Shown piece by piece: positions 24,129 to 32,156 of a DNA stretch of 64,000 nt. The stretch covers positions 62,001 to 126,000 of the forward strand of contig NZ_JBMSDZ010000011.1 of assembly GCF_049445995.1 (NCBI RefSeq), in the 5' to 3' direction. The first letter of the stretch is position 1, and each line of letters begins with the position of its first letter. The stretch comes from Dyella_A sp049445995. GTDB lineage: Bacteria > Pseudomonadota > Gammaproteobacteria > Xanthomonadales > Rhodanobacteraceae. Position numbers and translations under genes: made by a program. Under the pieces are notes generated by a model, which saw only the letters and a program-made list of their open reading frames with translations, made no database searches and was not told the origin of the DNA.

Positions 24129-24515
24129 TCAAGTTCGTTCACCTCCCCTCTCCCCTTGCGGGAGAGGGGCCGGGGGAGAGGGGGCGCCCTTGGCAAGTTC
24201 TTTCAGTACCACCTCAAGCACCGCTTCGATGTTCAGCAATATGTCGTCGTTCCAGAAGCGAAGAACGCTGAAACCCTGGCTCCGCAACCATGCGTCACGC
24301 TCTGCATCGCTGCTGCTGCCATTGTGCTGTCCGCCATCTGCCTCGACGATCAAACGTGCACCGAAGTGCACGAAATCCACGATATACGGCCCGATGGGTT
24401 GCTGCCGGCGGAATTTCTGATCGCACATGCGATGTACGCGGAGATGGCGCCAAAGCAGTCGCTCTGCCTCGGTCATCTCCTTGCGCAAAACCTTGGCGAA
24501 CTGGCGCTGCTCCAT
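24129..24515 (-). CDS. DUF559-family endonuclease-like protein
   Basis: The 128-residue protein has the Vsr-like PD-(D/E)XK fold of DUF559. The core is KFRRQQPIGPYIVDFVHFGA, with a candidate metal-ligand Asp47, followed by RLIVEADGGQHN (Glu58, Asp60, Gln63, His64) and GFSVLRFWNDDILLN. The N-terminal helix EMTEAERLLWRHLR is typical. The last 18 residues (GAPSPPAPLPQGERGGERT) are encoded by a copy of the CCCCTCTCCC repeat. The ATG at 24515 directly abuts the other, inverted copy. It sits between acnD and prpF on the same strand, so it is probably co-transcribed with them, but its function there is unlikely to be metabolic. Confidence 0.88.
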   Translation of the reverse strand: MEQRQFAKVLRKEMTEAERLLWRHLRVHRMCDQKFRRQQPIGPYIVDFVHFGARLIVEADGGQHNGSSSDAERDAWLRSQGFSVLRFWNDDILLNIEAVLEVVLKELAKGAPSPPAPLPQGERGGERT

Positions 24516-24556
24516 GCCCCCTCTCCCCAACCCCTCTCCCGCGAGGGGAGAGGGGC
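24145..24556. mobile_element. Candidate mobile cassette: DUF559 gene between ~40-bp inverted repeats
   Basis: Left repeat 24145-24185 starts CCCCTCTCCCCTTGCGGGAG and continues AGGGGCCGGGGGAGAGGGGG. The right repeat 24516-24556, read in reverse complement, starts CCCCTCTCCCCTCGCGGGAG and continues AGGGGTTGGGGAGAGGGGG; about 37 of 41 positions match. The DUF559 frame starts at the right repeat and ends 14 bases beyond the left one. The same unit, as an inverted pair without the gene, is inside argE'. That this is a transposable unit is an inference from the arrangement. Confidence 0.55.
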
Positions 24557-24562
24557 GTCAGG

Positions 24563-27178
24563 TCACGCTGCCTGCGACGCTTCGAGGAAGTCCTGCGCGA
24601 AGCGCTGCAGCACGCCGCCCGCCTCGTAGATCGACACTTCCTCGGCGGTGTCCAGGCGGCAGGTCACCGGCACCTCGACGCGCTCGCCGTTCCTGCGATG
24701 GATCACCAGCGTGAGTTCCGCGCGCGGCATCCGCTGGCCCACCACGTCGAAGGTCTCGCTGCCGTCGATGCCCAGCGTCTTGCGGTCGGTGCCGGGCATG
24801 AACTGAAGCGGCAGCACGCCCATGCCGATCAGGTTGGTGCGGTGGATGCGCTCGAAGCCCTCGGCCGCGATCGCCTCCACGCCGGCCAGCCGCACGCCCT
24901 TGGCCGCCCAGTCGCGCGAGGAGCCCTGGCCGTAGTCGGCGCCGGCGATCACGATCAGCGGCTGCTTGCGCGCCATGTAGGTCTCGATCGCTTCCCACAT
25001 GCGCATCACCTTGCCTTCCGGCTCCACGCGGGCCAGCGAGCCCTTCTTCACCGCGCCGTCGACCACCGCCATCTCGTTGACCAGGGTGGGGTTGGCGAAG
25101 GTGGCGCGCTGCGCGGTGAGATGGTCGCCGCGGTGGGTCGCGTACGAATTGAAGTCCTCTTCCGGCAGGCCCATCTTCGCCAGGTACTCGCCCGCCGCGC
25201 TGGTCGGCAGGATCGCGTTGGACGGCGACAGGTGATCGGTGGTGATGTTGTCGCCGAGCACCGCCAGCGGACGCATGCCGGTGAGGCTGCGCTCGCCGGC
25301 GAGGGCGCCCTCCCAGTAGGGCGGACGGCGGATGTAGGTGCTCTGCGCGCGCCAGTCGTACAGCGGCGCGGCGCGGGTACCGCCGCGGCCGGTGCGCGCG
25401 AACATCGGCTCGTAGACGGCGCGGAACTGCTCCGGCTTTACGCTGGAGGACACGATGGCGTCGATCTCCTCGTCGCTGGGCCAGATGTCCTTGAGCGTCA
25501 CCGGCCGGCCGTCGGCGTCATGGCCCAGCGCATCGCGTTCGATGTCGAAGCGGATGGTGCCGGCGATGGCGTAGGCGACCACCAGCGGCGGCGACGCCAG
25601 GAACGCCTGCCTGGCGTACGGGTGGATACGGCCGTCGAAGTTGCGGTTGCCCGACAGCACGGCGGTGGCATACAGGTCGCGGTCGATGATCTCTTTCTGG
25701 ATCGCCGGATCGAGTGCGCCGGACATGCCGTTGCAGGTGGTGCAGGCGAACGCGACGATGCCGAAGCCGAGCTTTTCCAGCTCCGGCAGCAGCTTCGCCT
25801 CCTTCAGGTACAGCTCCACCGCCCTGGAGCCGGGCGCCAGCGAGCTTTTCACCCACGGCTTGCGCACGAGGCCGCGCGCATTGGCGTTGCGCGCCAGCAG
25901 CGCCGCGGCGATCACGTTGCGCGGGTTGCTGGTGTTGGTGCAGCTGGTGATGGCGGCGATGATCACGGCGCCGTCGGGCATCTGGCCGGGCTGCTCCGTC
26001 CACTGCCCCGCAATGCCGCGCGCGGCGAGGTCGGAGGTCGGCAGGCGCTTGTGCGGGTTGGACGGGCCGGCCATGTTGCGCACCACCGAGGAGAGGTCGA
26101 ACTTCAGCGTGCGCTCGTACTGCGCCCTGGCCAGCGCGTCGGCCCACAGGCCGGTGGCCCTGGCGTAGGTTTCCACCAGCTTCACCTGCTCGTCGCTGCG
26201 GCCGGTGAGGCGAAGATAGTCCAGGGTCTGCCTGTCGATGAAGAACATCGCGGCGGTGGCACCATATTCCGGCGCCATGTTGGAGATGGTGGCGCGATCG
26301 CCCAGGGTGAGCGCCGCCGCGCCCTCGCCGCGGAATTCGAGCCAGGCGCCCACCACTTTCGCGGCGCGCAGGAATTCGGTCAGCGCCAGCACGATGTCGG
26401 TGGCGGTGATGCCCGGCTGCGGACGCCCGGTGAGTTCGACGCCGATGATGTCGGGCAGGCGCATCCACGAGGCGCGGCCGAGCATCACGCTCTCCGCCTC
26501 CAGGCCACCCACGCCCACGGCGATCACGCCCAGCGCGTTCACGTGCGGCGTGTGGCTGTCGGTGCCCACGCAGGTATCGGGACAGGCCACGTCCTTGCCG
26601 TTCCCGTCGCACTGCACGCTGACCACCGGCGACATTTTCTCCAGGTTGATCTGGTGCATGATTCCGTTGCCCGGCGGGATCACGTCGACGTTCTCGAACG
26701 CGCGCCTGGTCCACTCGATGAAGTGGAAGCGGTCCTCGTTGCGGCGATCCTCGATCGCGCGGTTCTTGGTGAACGCGTCCGGGTCGAAGCCGCCGCATTC
26801 CACCGCCAGCGAGTGGTCGACGATCAGCTGCACCGGCACCACCGGATTCACCTTGGCCGGATCACCGCCGCGCTCGGCGATCGCATCGCGCAGGCCGGCC
26901 AGATCCACCAGCGCGGTCTGGCCGAGGATGTCGTGGCACACCACGCGCGCCGGGAACCACGGAAAATCGCGCTCGCGCCTGCGCTCGACGAGCTGCCTGA
27001 GCGACTCGGCGAGGATCGCCGGGTCGCAGCGGCGCACCAGGTTCTCGGCCAGCACGCGCGAGACATAGGGCAGCGTGTCGTAGGCACCCGGCCGGATCGC
27101 CTCCACCGCGGCACACGCGTCGAAATAGTCCAGCGACGTGCCAGTGAGGGATCGGCGATAGGCGGTATTCATGGACAT
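24563..27178 (-). CDS. acnD: 2-methylcitrate dehydratase (Fe/S-dependent) AcnD
   Basis: The 871-residue aconitase-family enzyme converts 2-methylcitrate to a methylaconitate isomer in propionate breakdown. Iron-sulfur ligands are in SCTNTSNPRNV and CTTCNGMSG. Further aconitase motifs are VPVQLIVDHSLAVE, GVGGLEAESVMLG, GADYGQGSSRDWAAKG and NLIGMGVLPLQF. The neighbouring prpF favours AcnD over AcnA. The ATG at 27178 (MSMNTAYRRSL) has a GAGGA ribosome-binding site; the longer open frame upstream is noncoding. It is first in the acnD-DUF559-prpF-prpD group, divergent from the Mn2+ riboswitch and TerC gene. Confidence 0.95.
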   Translation of the reverse strand: MSMNTAYRRSLTGTSLDYFDACAAVEAIRPGAYDTLPYVSRVLAENLVRRCDPAILAESLRQLVERRRERDFPWFPARVVCHDILGQTALVDLAGLRDAIAERGGDPAKVNPVVPVQLIVDHSLAVECGGFDPDAFTKNRAIEDRRNEDRFHFIEWTRRAFENVDVIPPGNGIMHQINLEKMSPVVSVQCDGNGKDVACPDTCVGTDSHTPHVNALGVIAVGVGGLEAESVMLGRASWMRLPDIIGVELTGRPQPGITATDIVLALTEFLRAAKVVGAWLEFRGEGAAALTLGDRATISNMAPEYGATAAMFFIDRQTLDYLRLTGRSDEQVKLVETYARATGLWADALARAQYERTLKFDLSSVVRNMAGPSNPHKRLPTSDLAARGIAGQWTEQPGQMPDGAVIIAAITSCTNTSNPRNVIAAALLARNANARGLVRKPWVKSSLAPGSRAVELYLKEAKLLPELEKLGFGIVAFACTTCNGMSGALDPAIQKEIIDRDLYATAVLSGNRNFDGRIHPYARQAFLASPPLVVAYAIAGTIRFDIERDALGHDADGRPVTLKDIWPSDEEIDAIVSSSVKPEQFRAVYEPMFARTGRGGTRAAPLYDWRAQSTYIRRPPYWEGALAGERSLTGMRPLAVLGDNITTDHLSPSNAILPTSAAGEYLAKMGLPEEDFNSYATHRGDHLTAQRATFANPTLVNEMAVVDGAVKKGSLARVEPEGKVMRMWEAIETYMARKQPLIVIAGADYGQGSSRDWAAKGVRLAGVEAIAAEGFERIHRTNLIGMGVLPLQFMPGTDRKTLGIDGSETFDVVGQRMPRAELTLVIHRRNGERVEVPVTCRLDTAEEVSIYEAGGVLQRFAQDFLEASQAA

Positions 27179-27389
27179 CGGGAATCCTCGGGGTGAACGC
27201 TCGGCCGGCCGCGAGCCGACCACCAGCCCACGTGCGCCTCGCGAAGGTCGATCCTGCCCAGCGGACCTGGACGTTGCAGGCAAGCGGCAGCGCAAAACAG
27301 CTCCCCATTGTAGTGGCACCAGCCCCGCTCCTTGAGGGCCTGCGCTTGACGGGTACGCGTGACGGCCCCGAGAATGCCGGGCTACTGAT

Positions 27390-27510
27390 CCCAAAGGGGA
27401 GTAGTTCCGGACGCCGGCCCATCGGGCGTCCGTGCGGTGGTCGTCATCACGAGCGGAACACCGCTCCGGTCACTGCAGCGGTCCTCCGCGAACGAGACTT
27501 TTGCGGTAAT
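27390..27510 (+). ncRNA. yybP-ykoY (Mn2+-sensing) riboswitch
   Basis: The 5' strand carries the conserved CCAAAGGGGAGTAG (27391-27404). The 3' strand closes with GAGACTTTTGC (27494-27504), and CATCACGAGCGGA (27454-27466) lies between. These are the consensus blocks of the yybP-ykoY aptamer, with CAAAG pairing to CTTTTG. From established knowledge, this riboswitch controls TerC/Alx-type and other Mn2+ exporters, and a TerC gene begins 60 bases downstream. A hairpin able to expose or hide the terC ribosome-binding site could form in 27505-27569; the switching mode is not resolved here. Confidence 0.85.
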
Positions 27511-27569
27511 CACGGGGCTGCGTGCGGCCGTGGTTATTGCAATCGTCCCGCGCGCTGGAATCGAACCGC

Positions 27570-28244
27570 ATGGATTTCCTCACCTCCGAATTCTTCTCCG
27601 GCCTGTTCGCCATCGTCCTGCTCGACCTCGTGCTGGCCGGCGACAACGCGATCGTGATCGCGCTGGCCGCGCGCAACCTGCCCGCGCGCCTGCAGAAGAA
27701 GGCCGTGTTCTGGGGCACCTTCGGCGCGGTCGCCGTGCGCGTGCTGCTGACCGGCGTGGTGGTCTATCTGCTCAAGCTGCCCGGCCTGATGCTGGCCGGA
27801 GGCCTGCTGCTGCTGCCAATCGCCTGGAAGCTGCTCAAGCACGAGGAGGAGAATCCCGACGTCAGCCCCGGCGACACCTTCTGGTCGGCGCTCAAGACCA
27901 TCGTCGTTGCCGATGCCCTGATGGGCCTGGACAACGTGCTGGCCATCGCCGGCGCCTCGAAGGGACACATGGGGCTGGTGGTGCTGGGGCTTTTGATCAG
28001 CGTGCCGCTGGTGGTGTGGGGCAGCACGCTGATCCTGAGGCTGATCGGCCGCTTCCCGGTGATCATCTACGTCGGCGCCGGCGCGATCGCGTGGACGGCG
28101 GCGCGGATGATTGCGCACGACCACCTCATCGACGCCTGGTTCGATCCGCGACCCTGGGCGCGCTACGCACTGGACCTGCTGCTGGTGGTCGCCGTCTGCG
28201 GCGGCGGCTGGCTGGCCGAACGCCAGCGCCGCCGCCACGCGTGA
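27570..28244 (+). CDS. TerC-family membrane protein, probable manganese exporter
   Basis: The 224-residue integral membrane protein has about seven helices. Both TerC signature repeats are present: LDLVLAGDNAIVIALAARNLP near residue 12 and VVADALMGLDNVLAIAGAS near residue 111, whose acidic residues are thought to bind the metal ion. Family members under yybP-ykoY control (Alx, YebN-context proteins) export Mn2+. The start at 27570 (MDFLTSEFF) fits the first signature. It converges with the barrel gene ending at 28252 and lies between acnD and prpC, interrupting the prp genes. Confidence 0.93.
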   Translation: MDFLTSEFFSGLFAIVLLDLVLAGDNAIVIALAARNLPARLQKKAVFWGTFGAVAVRVLLTGVVVYLLKLPGLMLAGGLLLLPIAWKLLKHEEENPDVSPGDTFWSALKTIVVADALMGLDNVLAIAGASKGHMGLVVLGLLISVPLVVWGSTLILRLIGRFPVIIYVGAGAIAWTAARMIAHDHLIDAWFDPRPWARYALDLLLVVAVCGGGWLAERQRRRHA

Positions 28245-28251
28245 GCCTCCG

Positions 28252-29115
28252 TCAGAAGCGGAAGTTCACGTACATCGAGGGGCCGTTCAACTTCATATCC
28301 AATCGGGCGGTGTAGTCGGTACGCCGCCAGTCGAGCTTGATCCGGCTGAAGTTGTATTCGGCCCCGAAGCCGACGTGCTCCCACGGCAGCCACTCCACGC
28401 CGAGTGCCGCGTTGTAGATGTGCCCGCTCAGCCGGCCGCCGTTCTTCTTCACGCCCGAGGCATCGATGTACATGCGCCACTGGTCGTTGAAGGAGTGGCG
28501 CCAGCCGAGCTGGAGCATCGGAGCCCAGGCACTGTCCTTGCTGCCGGTATCGACCGAGGCGGTCATTGTACCGTCCGGCAGGCCGGTGATCGCGCCCGGC
28601 CCGCTCAGGCGGGTATCGATCTGGTACCAGGCGCCACCCAGACCCACGCCGAAGGCATCGTTGCCCTGGCCAAACCACCATCGCCAGGCGACGCTGCCGA
28701 AATCAAAATCGAGCTTGGCACGCACGTTCGCGTTGGCCGCATAATCGACGCCGCCATAGCTGATATCCCGCACCAGCGAGGCAGTGCGGCTGCGATCGAT
28801 GCTGTAGTAGTCCAGCGCCAGGCCCTGGTGGTCGCCGATGAGGAAGTCGGCGCGGGCACGCGGCACGGTCTCGTGATCCTTGAAGCCGAGATCGTCCTCG
28901 AGGTTGAAGGTGCCGGTGGCAAGTCCGCCGTTGTCGCTCGCACCGATGTCGGTATCGACGTTGGCGTAATAGCCGCCGATGCGGAACGAGGCGCGATCGA
29001 GCGCCGGCGAGGGAGAGTCGCTTTGCGCAAACGACGCCGAGCTCCATGCGGCGAGGGGAAGCAGCGAAAGCAGCGCGATACGCAGCGACGGGGAACGGGA
29101 GAAGCGAAGGGACAT
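28252..29115 (-). CDS. Outer membrane beta-barrel protein, unknown specificity
   Basis: The 287-residue protein has a signal peptide (LRIALLSLLPLAAWSSASFA, before QSDSP). It then shows alternating hydrophobic/polar strands rich in aromatic residues and ends with the barrel-type terminal strand PSMYVNFRF, finishing in Phe as BamA substrates do. Segments such as SFRIGGYYANVDTDIGASD and WRWWFGQGNDAFGVGLGGA fit a small barrel of 10-14 strands. No specific family is recognised. It lies downstream of prpC on the same strand beyond a perfect 42-bp palindrome, so it may be a separate unit. Confidence 0.8.
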   Translation of the reverse strand: MSLRFSRSPSLRIALLSLLPLAAWSSASFAQSDSPSPALDRASFRIGGYYANVDTDIGASDNGGLATGTFNLEDDLGFKDHETVPRARADFLIGDHQGLALDYYSIDRSRTASLVRDISYGGVDYAANANVRAKLDFDFGSVAWRWWFGQGNDAFGVGLGGAWYQIDTRLSGPGAITGLPDGTMTASVDTGSKDSAWAPMLQLGWRHSFNDQWRMYIDASGVKKNGGRLSGHIYNAALGVEWLPWEHVGFGAEYNFSRIKLDWRRTDYTARLDMKLNGPSMYVNFRF

Positions 29116-29216
29116 GACAACGGCTCCATGCACAGGCTGGCGAGTGGGAGCCGCGAGGTTGAGGAAACGTGCGTGCAGTCTGCGTCGATGAGCTGCGATG
29201 AGCCGCTCACGCATGG

Positions 29217-29258
29217 GCTGCGGAGCGCCCGCATGCATGCATGCGGGCGCTCCGCAGC
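29217..29258. repeat. Perfect 42-bp palindrome after prpC
   Basis: The left half GCTGCGGAGCGCCCGCATGC plus A is exactly mirrored around position 29237/29238; the centre is the alternating GCATGCATGCATGC. It starts 8 bases after the prpC stop on the minus strand. It has no T-tract, so it could be a Rho-independent-like stop, an mRNA stabiliser or a repeat-family member. No second copy was found in the window. Confidence 0.9.
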
Positions 29259-29265
29259 CGCATGG

Positions 29266-30411
29266 TCAGCGCTTGTCGATCGGCACGTAGGTCTGGTCTT
29301 CCGGACCGGTGTAGTTCGCGCTGGGGCGGATGATCTTGCCGTCCTGGCGCTGCTCGATCACGTGTGCGCACCAGCCGGAAGTGCGGGCGATCACGAACAG
29401 CGGCGTGAACATGGCGGTCGGCACGCCCATCATGTGGTACGCACTGGCCGAGTACCAGTCGAGGTTGGGGAACATCTTCTTGATCTCGGCCATCACGTTC
29501 TCGATCCGCTCGGAGACGTCGAACAGGGTCGGATTGCCGCCCTCGGTGCAGAGCTTGCGCGAGATCTCCTTGATGATCTCGTTGCGCGGATCGGACACCG
29601 TGTACACCGGATGGCCGAAGCCGATGATGATCTCCTTGCGCTCGACACGGGCACGGATGTCCGCCTCGGCCTCGGCCGCGCTGCGGTAGCGCGCGATGAT
29701 CTCCATCGCCACCTCGTTGGCGCCGCCGTGCTTGGGACCGCGCAGCGCGCCGATCGCGCCGGTGATCGCCGAGTACATGTCCGAACCAGTGCCGGCGATC
29801 ACGCGGGCGGCGAAGGTGGAGGCGTTGAACTCGTGCTCGGCATACAGCACCAGCGACCTGTCCAGCGAGTGCGCGTGCAGGTCGCTGGGCTTCCTGCCGT
29901 GCAGCAGATGCAGGAAGTGCGCGGCAATCGAGTCGTCGTCGGTCTGCGTCTCGATGCGCTTGCCGTTGTGGCTGAAGTGGTACCAGTACAGCAGCATCGA
30001 GCCGAAGCTGGCCATCAGGCGATCGGCGATGTCGCGCGCGCCGGCCAGGTTGTGGTCCTCCTTCTCCGGCAGCACCGTGCCGAGCATTGAGCAGCCGGTG
30101 CGCAGCACATCCATCGGATGGGTGGACGCTGGCAGCAGTTCCAGCGCGCCCTTCACCGGCGCCGGCAGGCCGCGCAGGCGCTTCAGGCGGGCCTTGTAGT
30201 TCTGCAGTTCGGTCCAGTTCGGCAGCACGCCGTACACCAGCAGGTGCGCCACTTCTTCGAAGCAGCCCTTGGCTGCCAGGTCGTGGATGTCGTAGCCGCG
30301 GTAGTGCAGGTCGTTGCCGCTGCGGCCGACCGTGCACAGCGCGGTGTTGCCCGCGGCGACGCCGGACAGTGCCACGGATTTCTTGGCCTTGGGAAGGGCT
30401 TGCTCACTCAT
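29266..30411 (-). CDS. prpC: 2-methylcitrate synthase
   Basis: Condenses propionyl-CoA with oxaloacetate. The 381-residue citrate-synthase-fold protein has TVGRSGNDLHYRGYDIHDLA at the N-terminus and HEFNASTFAARVIAGTGSDMY with a catalytic His. GFGHPVYTVSDPRN carries another catalytic His, and EKKDH-type EKEDHNLAG is present. The short length and TVGRSG start fit PrpC rather than hexameric GltA. It follows prpB (stop at 30560) after a 148-base gap filled by an 84-bp hairpin repeat. Confidence 0.94.
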   Translation of the reverse strand: MSEQALPKAKKSVALSGVAAGNTALCTVGRSGNDLHYRGYDIHDLAAKGCFEEVAHLLVYGVLPNWTELQNYKARLKRLRGLPAPVKGALELLPASTHPMDVLRTGCSMLGTVLPEKEDHNLAGARDIADRLMASFGSMLLYWYHFSHNGKRIETQTDDDSIAAHFLHLLHGRKPSDLHAHSLDRSLVLYAEHEFNASTFAARVIAGTGSDMYSAITGAIGALRGPKHGGANEVAMEIIARYRSAAEAEADIRARVERKEIIIGFGHPVYTVSDPRNEIIKEISRKLCTEGGNPTLFDVSERIENVMAEIKKMFPNLDWYSASAYHMMGVPTAMFTPLFVIARTSGWCAHVIEQRQDGKIIRPSANYTGPEDQTYVPIDKR

Positions 30412-30463
30412 GGATGTCTCCTGTGATGCAGGGAATTCGAACGGTGGAACGGCGTATTGATCT

Positions 30464-30547
30464 GTAGGAGCGCACCCTGTGCGCGAATGCTCTTGCTCCT
30501 GATCGACAGCAAAGCCAAGAGCATTCGCGCACAGGGTGCGCTCCTAC
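30464..30547. repeat. 84-bp palindromic repeat (GTAGGAGCGCACC family)
   Basis: Full-length copy between prpB and prpC. The loop reads in the same direction as the copy at 5533 (GCTCCTGATCGACAGCAAAG). Confidence 0.9.
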
Positions 30548-30559
30548 ACGTGGCCGGGG

Positions 30560-31447
30560 TCAGTCCTTCTTGGCGAACAGCGCGTCGAGCTTGTCTTCGT
30601 AGGCGTGGTAGCCGAGGAAGTCGTACAGCTCGGCGCGCGTCTGCAACGCATCGATGAGGTTCTTCTGGGTGCCCTCGCGGCGCACCGTCTCATAGAAATT
30701 CAGCGCCGCCTTGTTCATGGCGCGGTAGGCGCCGCAGCAGTACAGCGCAATGTCCACGTTGGCCGAGCGCAGTTCGCCGGTGGTGAAGAACGGGGTGGAG
30801 CCGAACTCGGTGAGATTGGCCAGGATCGGCACCTGCACCGCCGCCTTGAACTTGCGGTAGTCGTCCAGCGTCTGCATCGCCTCGGGGAAGATCATGTCCG
30901 CGCCGGCCTCGACGTACGCGCAGGCGCGGTCGATCGCCGCGTCGGTGCCTTCCGTCGCCGCCGCGTCGGTGCGCGCCATGATCACGAAATCGGCATCGGT
31001 GCGCGCGTCCACGGCGGCCTTCACGCGGTCGACCATCTCCTCCTTCGACACCACTTCCTTGCCCGGACGATGACCGCAGCGCTTCTGCCCGACCTGGTCC
31101 TCGATGTGCACGGCGGCCGCACCCACGTTGATGAACGAGCGGATCGTGCGCGCGATGTTGAAGGCGCCTCCCCAGCCGGTGTCGATGTCCACCAGCAGCG
31201 GCATGCCGGTGGCGTCGACGATGCGGCGCGCGTCGGTAAGCACGTCCTCCATCGTGCTGATGCCGAGATCCGGCATGCCCAGCGAGTTGGCCGCCACGCC
31301 GCCGCCGGACAGGTACAGCGCCTTGTAGCCCACCCGCCTGGCCATCAGGCCGGCGTAGGCGGTGATGGCGCCCATGACCTGCAGCGGCCGCTCCTCCGTC
31401 ACTGCGGTGCGGAAACGCGCCCCTGGAGATGTCTGCTGCCGCGTCAT
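30560..31447 (-). CDS. prpB: 2-methylisocitrate lyase
   Basis: Cleaves 2-methylisocitrate to pyruvate and succinate, the last step of the methylcitrate cycle. The 295-residue ICL/PEP-mutase-fold protein has the catalytic KRCGH motif in QVGQKRCGHRPGKEV. Other features are YLSGGGVAANSLGMPDLGI, VDIDTGWGGAFNIARTI and MARTDAAATEGTDAAIDRA. The ATG at 31447 is preceded by GGAGG. No PrpR-type regulator is next to it; the upstream neighbour is a degraded symporter on the other strand. Confidence 0.95.
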   Translation of the reverse strand: MTRQQTSPGARFRTAVTEERPLQVMGAITAYAGLMARRVGYKALYLSGGGVAANSLGMPDLGISTMEDVLTDARRIVDATGMPLLVDIDTGWGGAFNIARTIRSFINVGAAAVHIEDQVGQKRCGHRPGKEVVSKEEMVDRVKAAVDARTDADFVIMARTDAAATEGTDAAIDRACAYVEAGADMIFPEAMQTLDDYRKFKAAVQVPILANLTEFGSTPFFTTGELRSANVDIALYCCGAYRAMNKAALNFYETVRREGTQKNLIDALQTRAELYDFLGYHAYEDKLDALFAKKD

Positions 31448-31534
31448 ACCGCCTCCACGCAAAATGGGCATTTTAGCGCACGTGGCGGCGTCTGCCGGGA
31501 TGACGCGGAGGCATCCACCCCGTACATTCGTCGC

Positions 31535-31956
31535 ATGAGCGCATCAGGATCTCTCGCCACGCGCATTCTCTGGGGCCTGGCCATCGGCGTACTTGCCGCC
31601 ATCGCGACCCTGATCGCCGGCCGCTGAATGCCGGGCATCCTGATCCTCATGCGGCAAGTATCCGCGGCCGTGTTCGACCCGCTGGGACAGGTCTTCCTGC
31701 GGCTGTCGTTCTTCGTGGTACTCCCGCTGGTGGCTCCTGGCGGTGCCGTGGCCTGGTGGGCATCCCGGGCGGTTCGCTGCCGTTGATCGCCGGGCTGCTC
31801 GCCACTTTCAACGTCCCGCCCGAAGGCATCGGCATCGTGCTCGGCGCGGACCGCATCCTGGACATGCTGCGCACCACGGTCAACGTCGGCGGCGACATCG
31901 TCACCGCCACGGTCGTGGATGCGCACCTGCGCCCCGGCGAGCCGGCGGCGCATTGA
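31535..31956 (+). pseudogene. Dicarboxylate/amino-acid:cation symporter (SDF family) remnant
   Basis: The N-terminus ATRILWGLAIGVLAAIATLI (from 31535) is followed by an in-frame TGA at 31625. It then continues as AAVFDPLGQVFLRLSFFVVL up to about 31735. The other end is recognisable in another frame: IPGGSLPLIAGLLATFNVPP, GIVLGADRILDMLRTTVNVG and GDIVTATVVDAHL (to 31956). The central ~250 residues of a DctA/GltP-type carrier are missing, and there is a stop and a frameshift. No functional product is expected. Confidence 0.82.
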
Positions 31957-32019
31957 TGTCCGGACGGGTTGCCTTCCTCCCGCACCGCCCCGACCTCGGG
32001 GCAGTGCGGCGCGGCCATC

Positions 32020-32054
32020 GATAGCCACCATCAATCAACACGATGAAGACAATC
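32020..32054 (+). promoter_or_regulatory. Candidate OxyR-type double dyad upstream of ahpC
   Basis: Two GAT-N7-ATC dyads (32020-32032 and 32042-32054) have centres 22 bp apart, the spacing of the two half-sites in OxyR operators. They lie about 100 bases before ahpC. The bases do not match the ATAG-N7-CTAT consensus exactly, so this is tentative. Confidence 0.35.
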
Positions 32055-32156
32055 GATTTGCTGTACTGCACATCAAGTCCGTAAGCTGCTTGCATTCGCT
32101 CGGGCGGGCCTTTGCCGACGCTCGAACCATCCACCCACCCACCACAGGAAGCTGCA

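Noticed and set aside
24290..27196. A 968-codon plus-strand open frame opposite acnD
   Set aside because: It is antisense to a complete, motif-bearing acnD. Its product is rich in His, Arg and Ala-Gly, as expected for a high-GC shadow frame, and it has no recognisable domain.
28163..28681. Minus-strand frame overlapping the barrel protein and TerC 3' ends
   Set aside because: It is out of frame with the barrel gene and Arg-rich without a signal peptide or domain.
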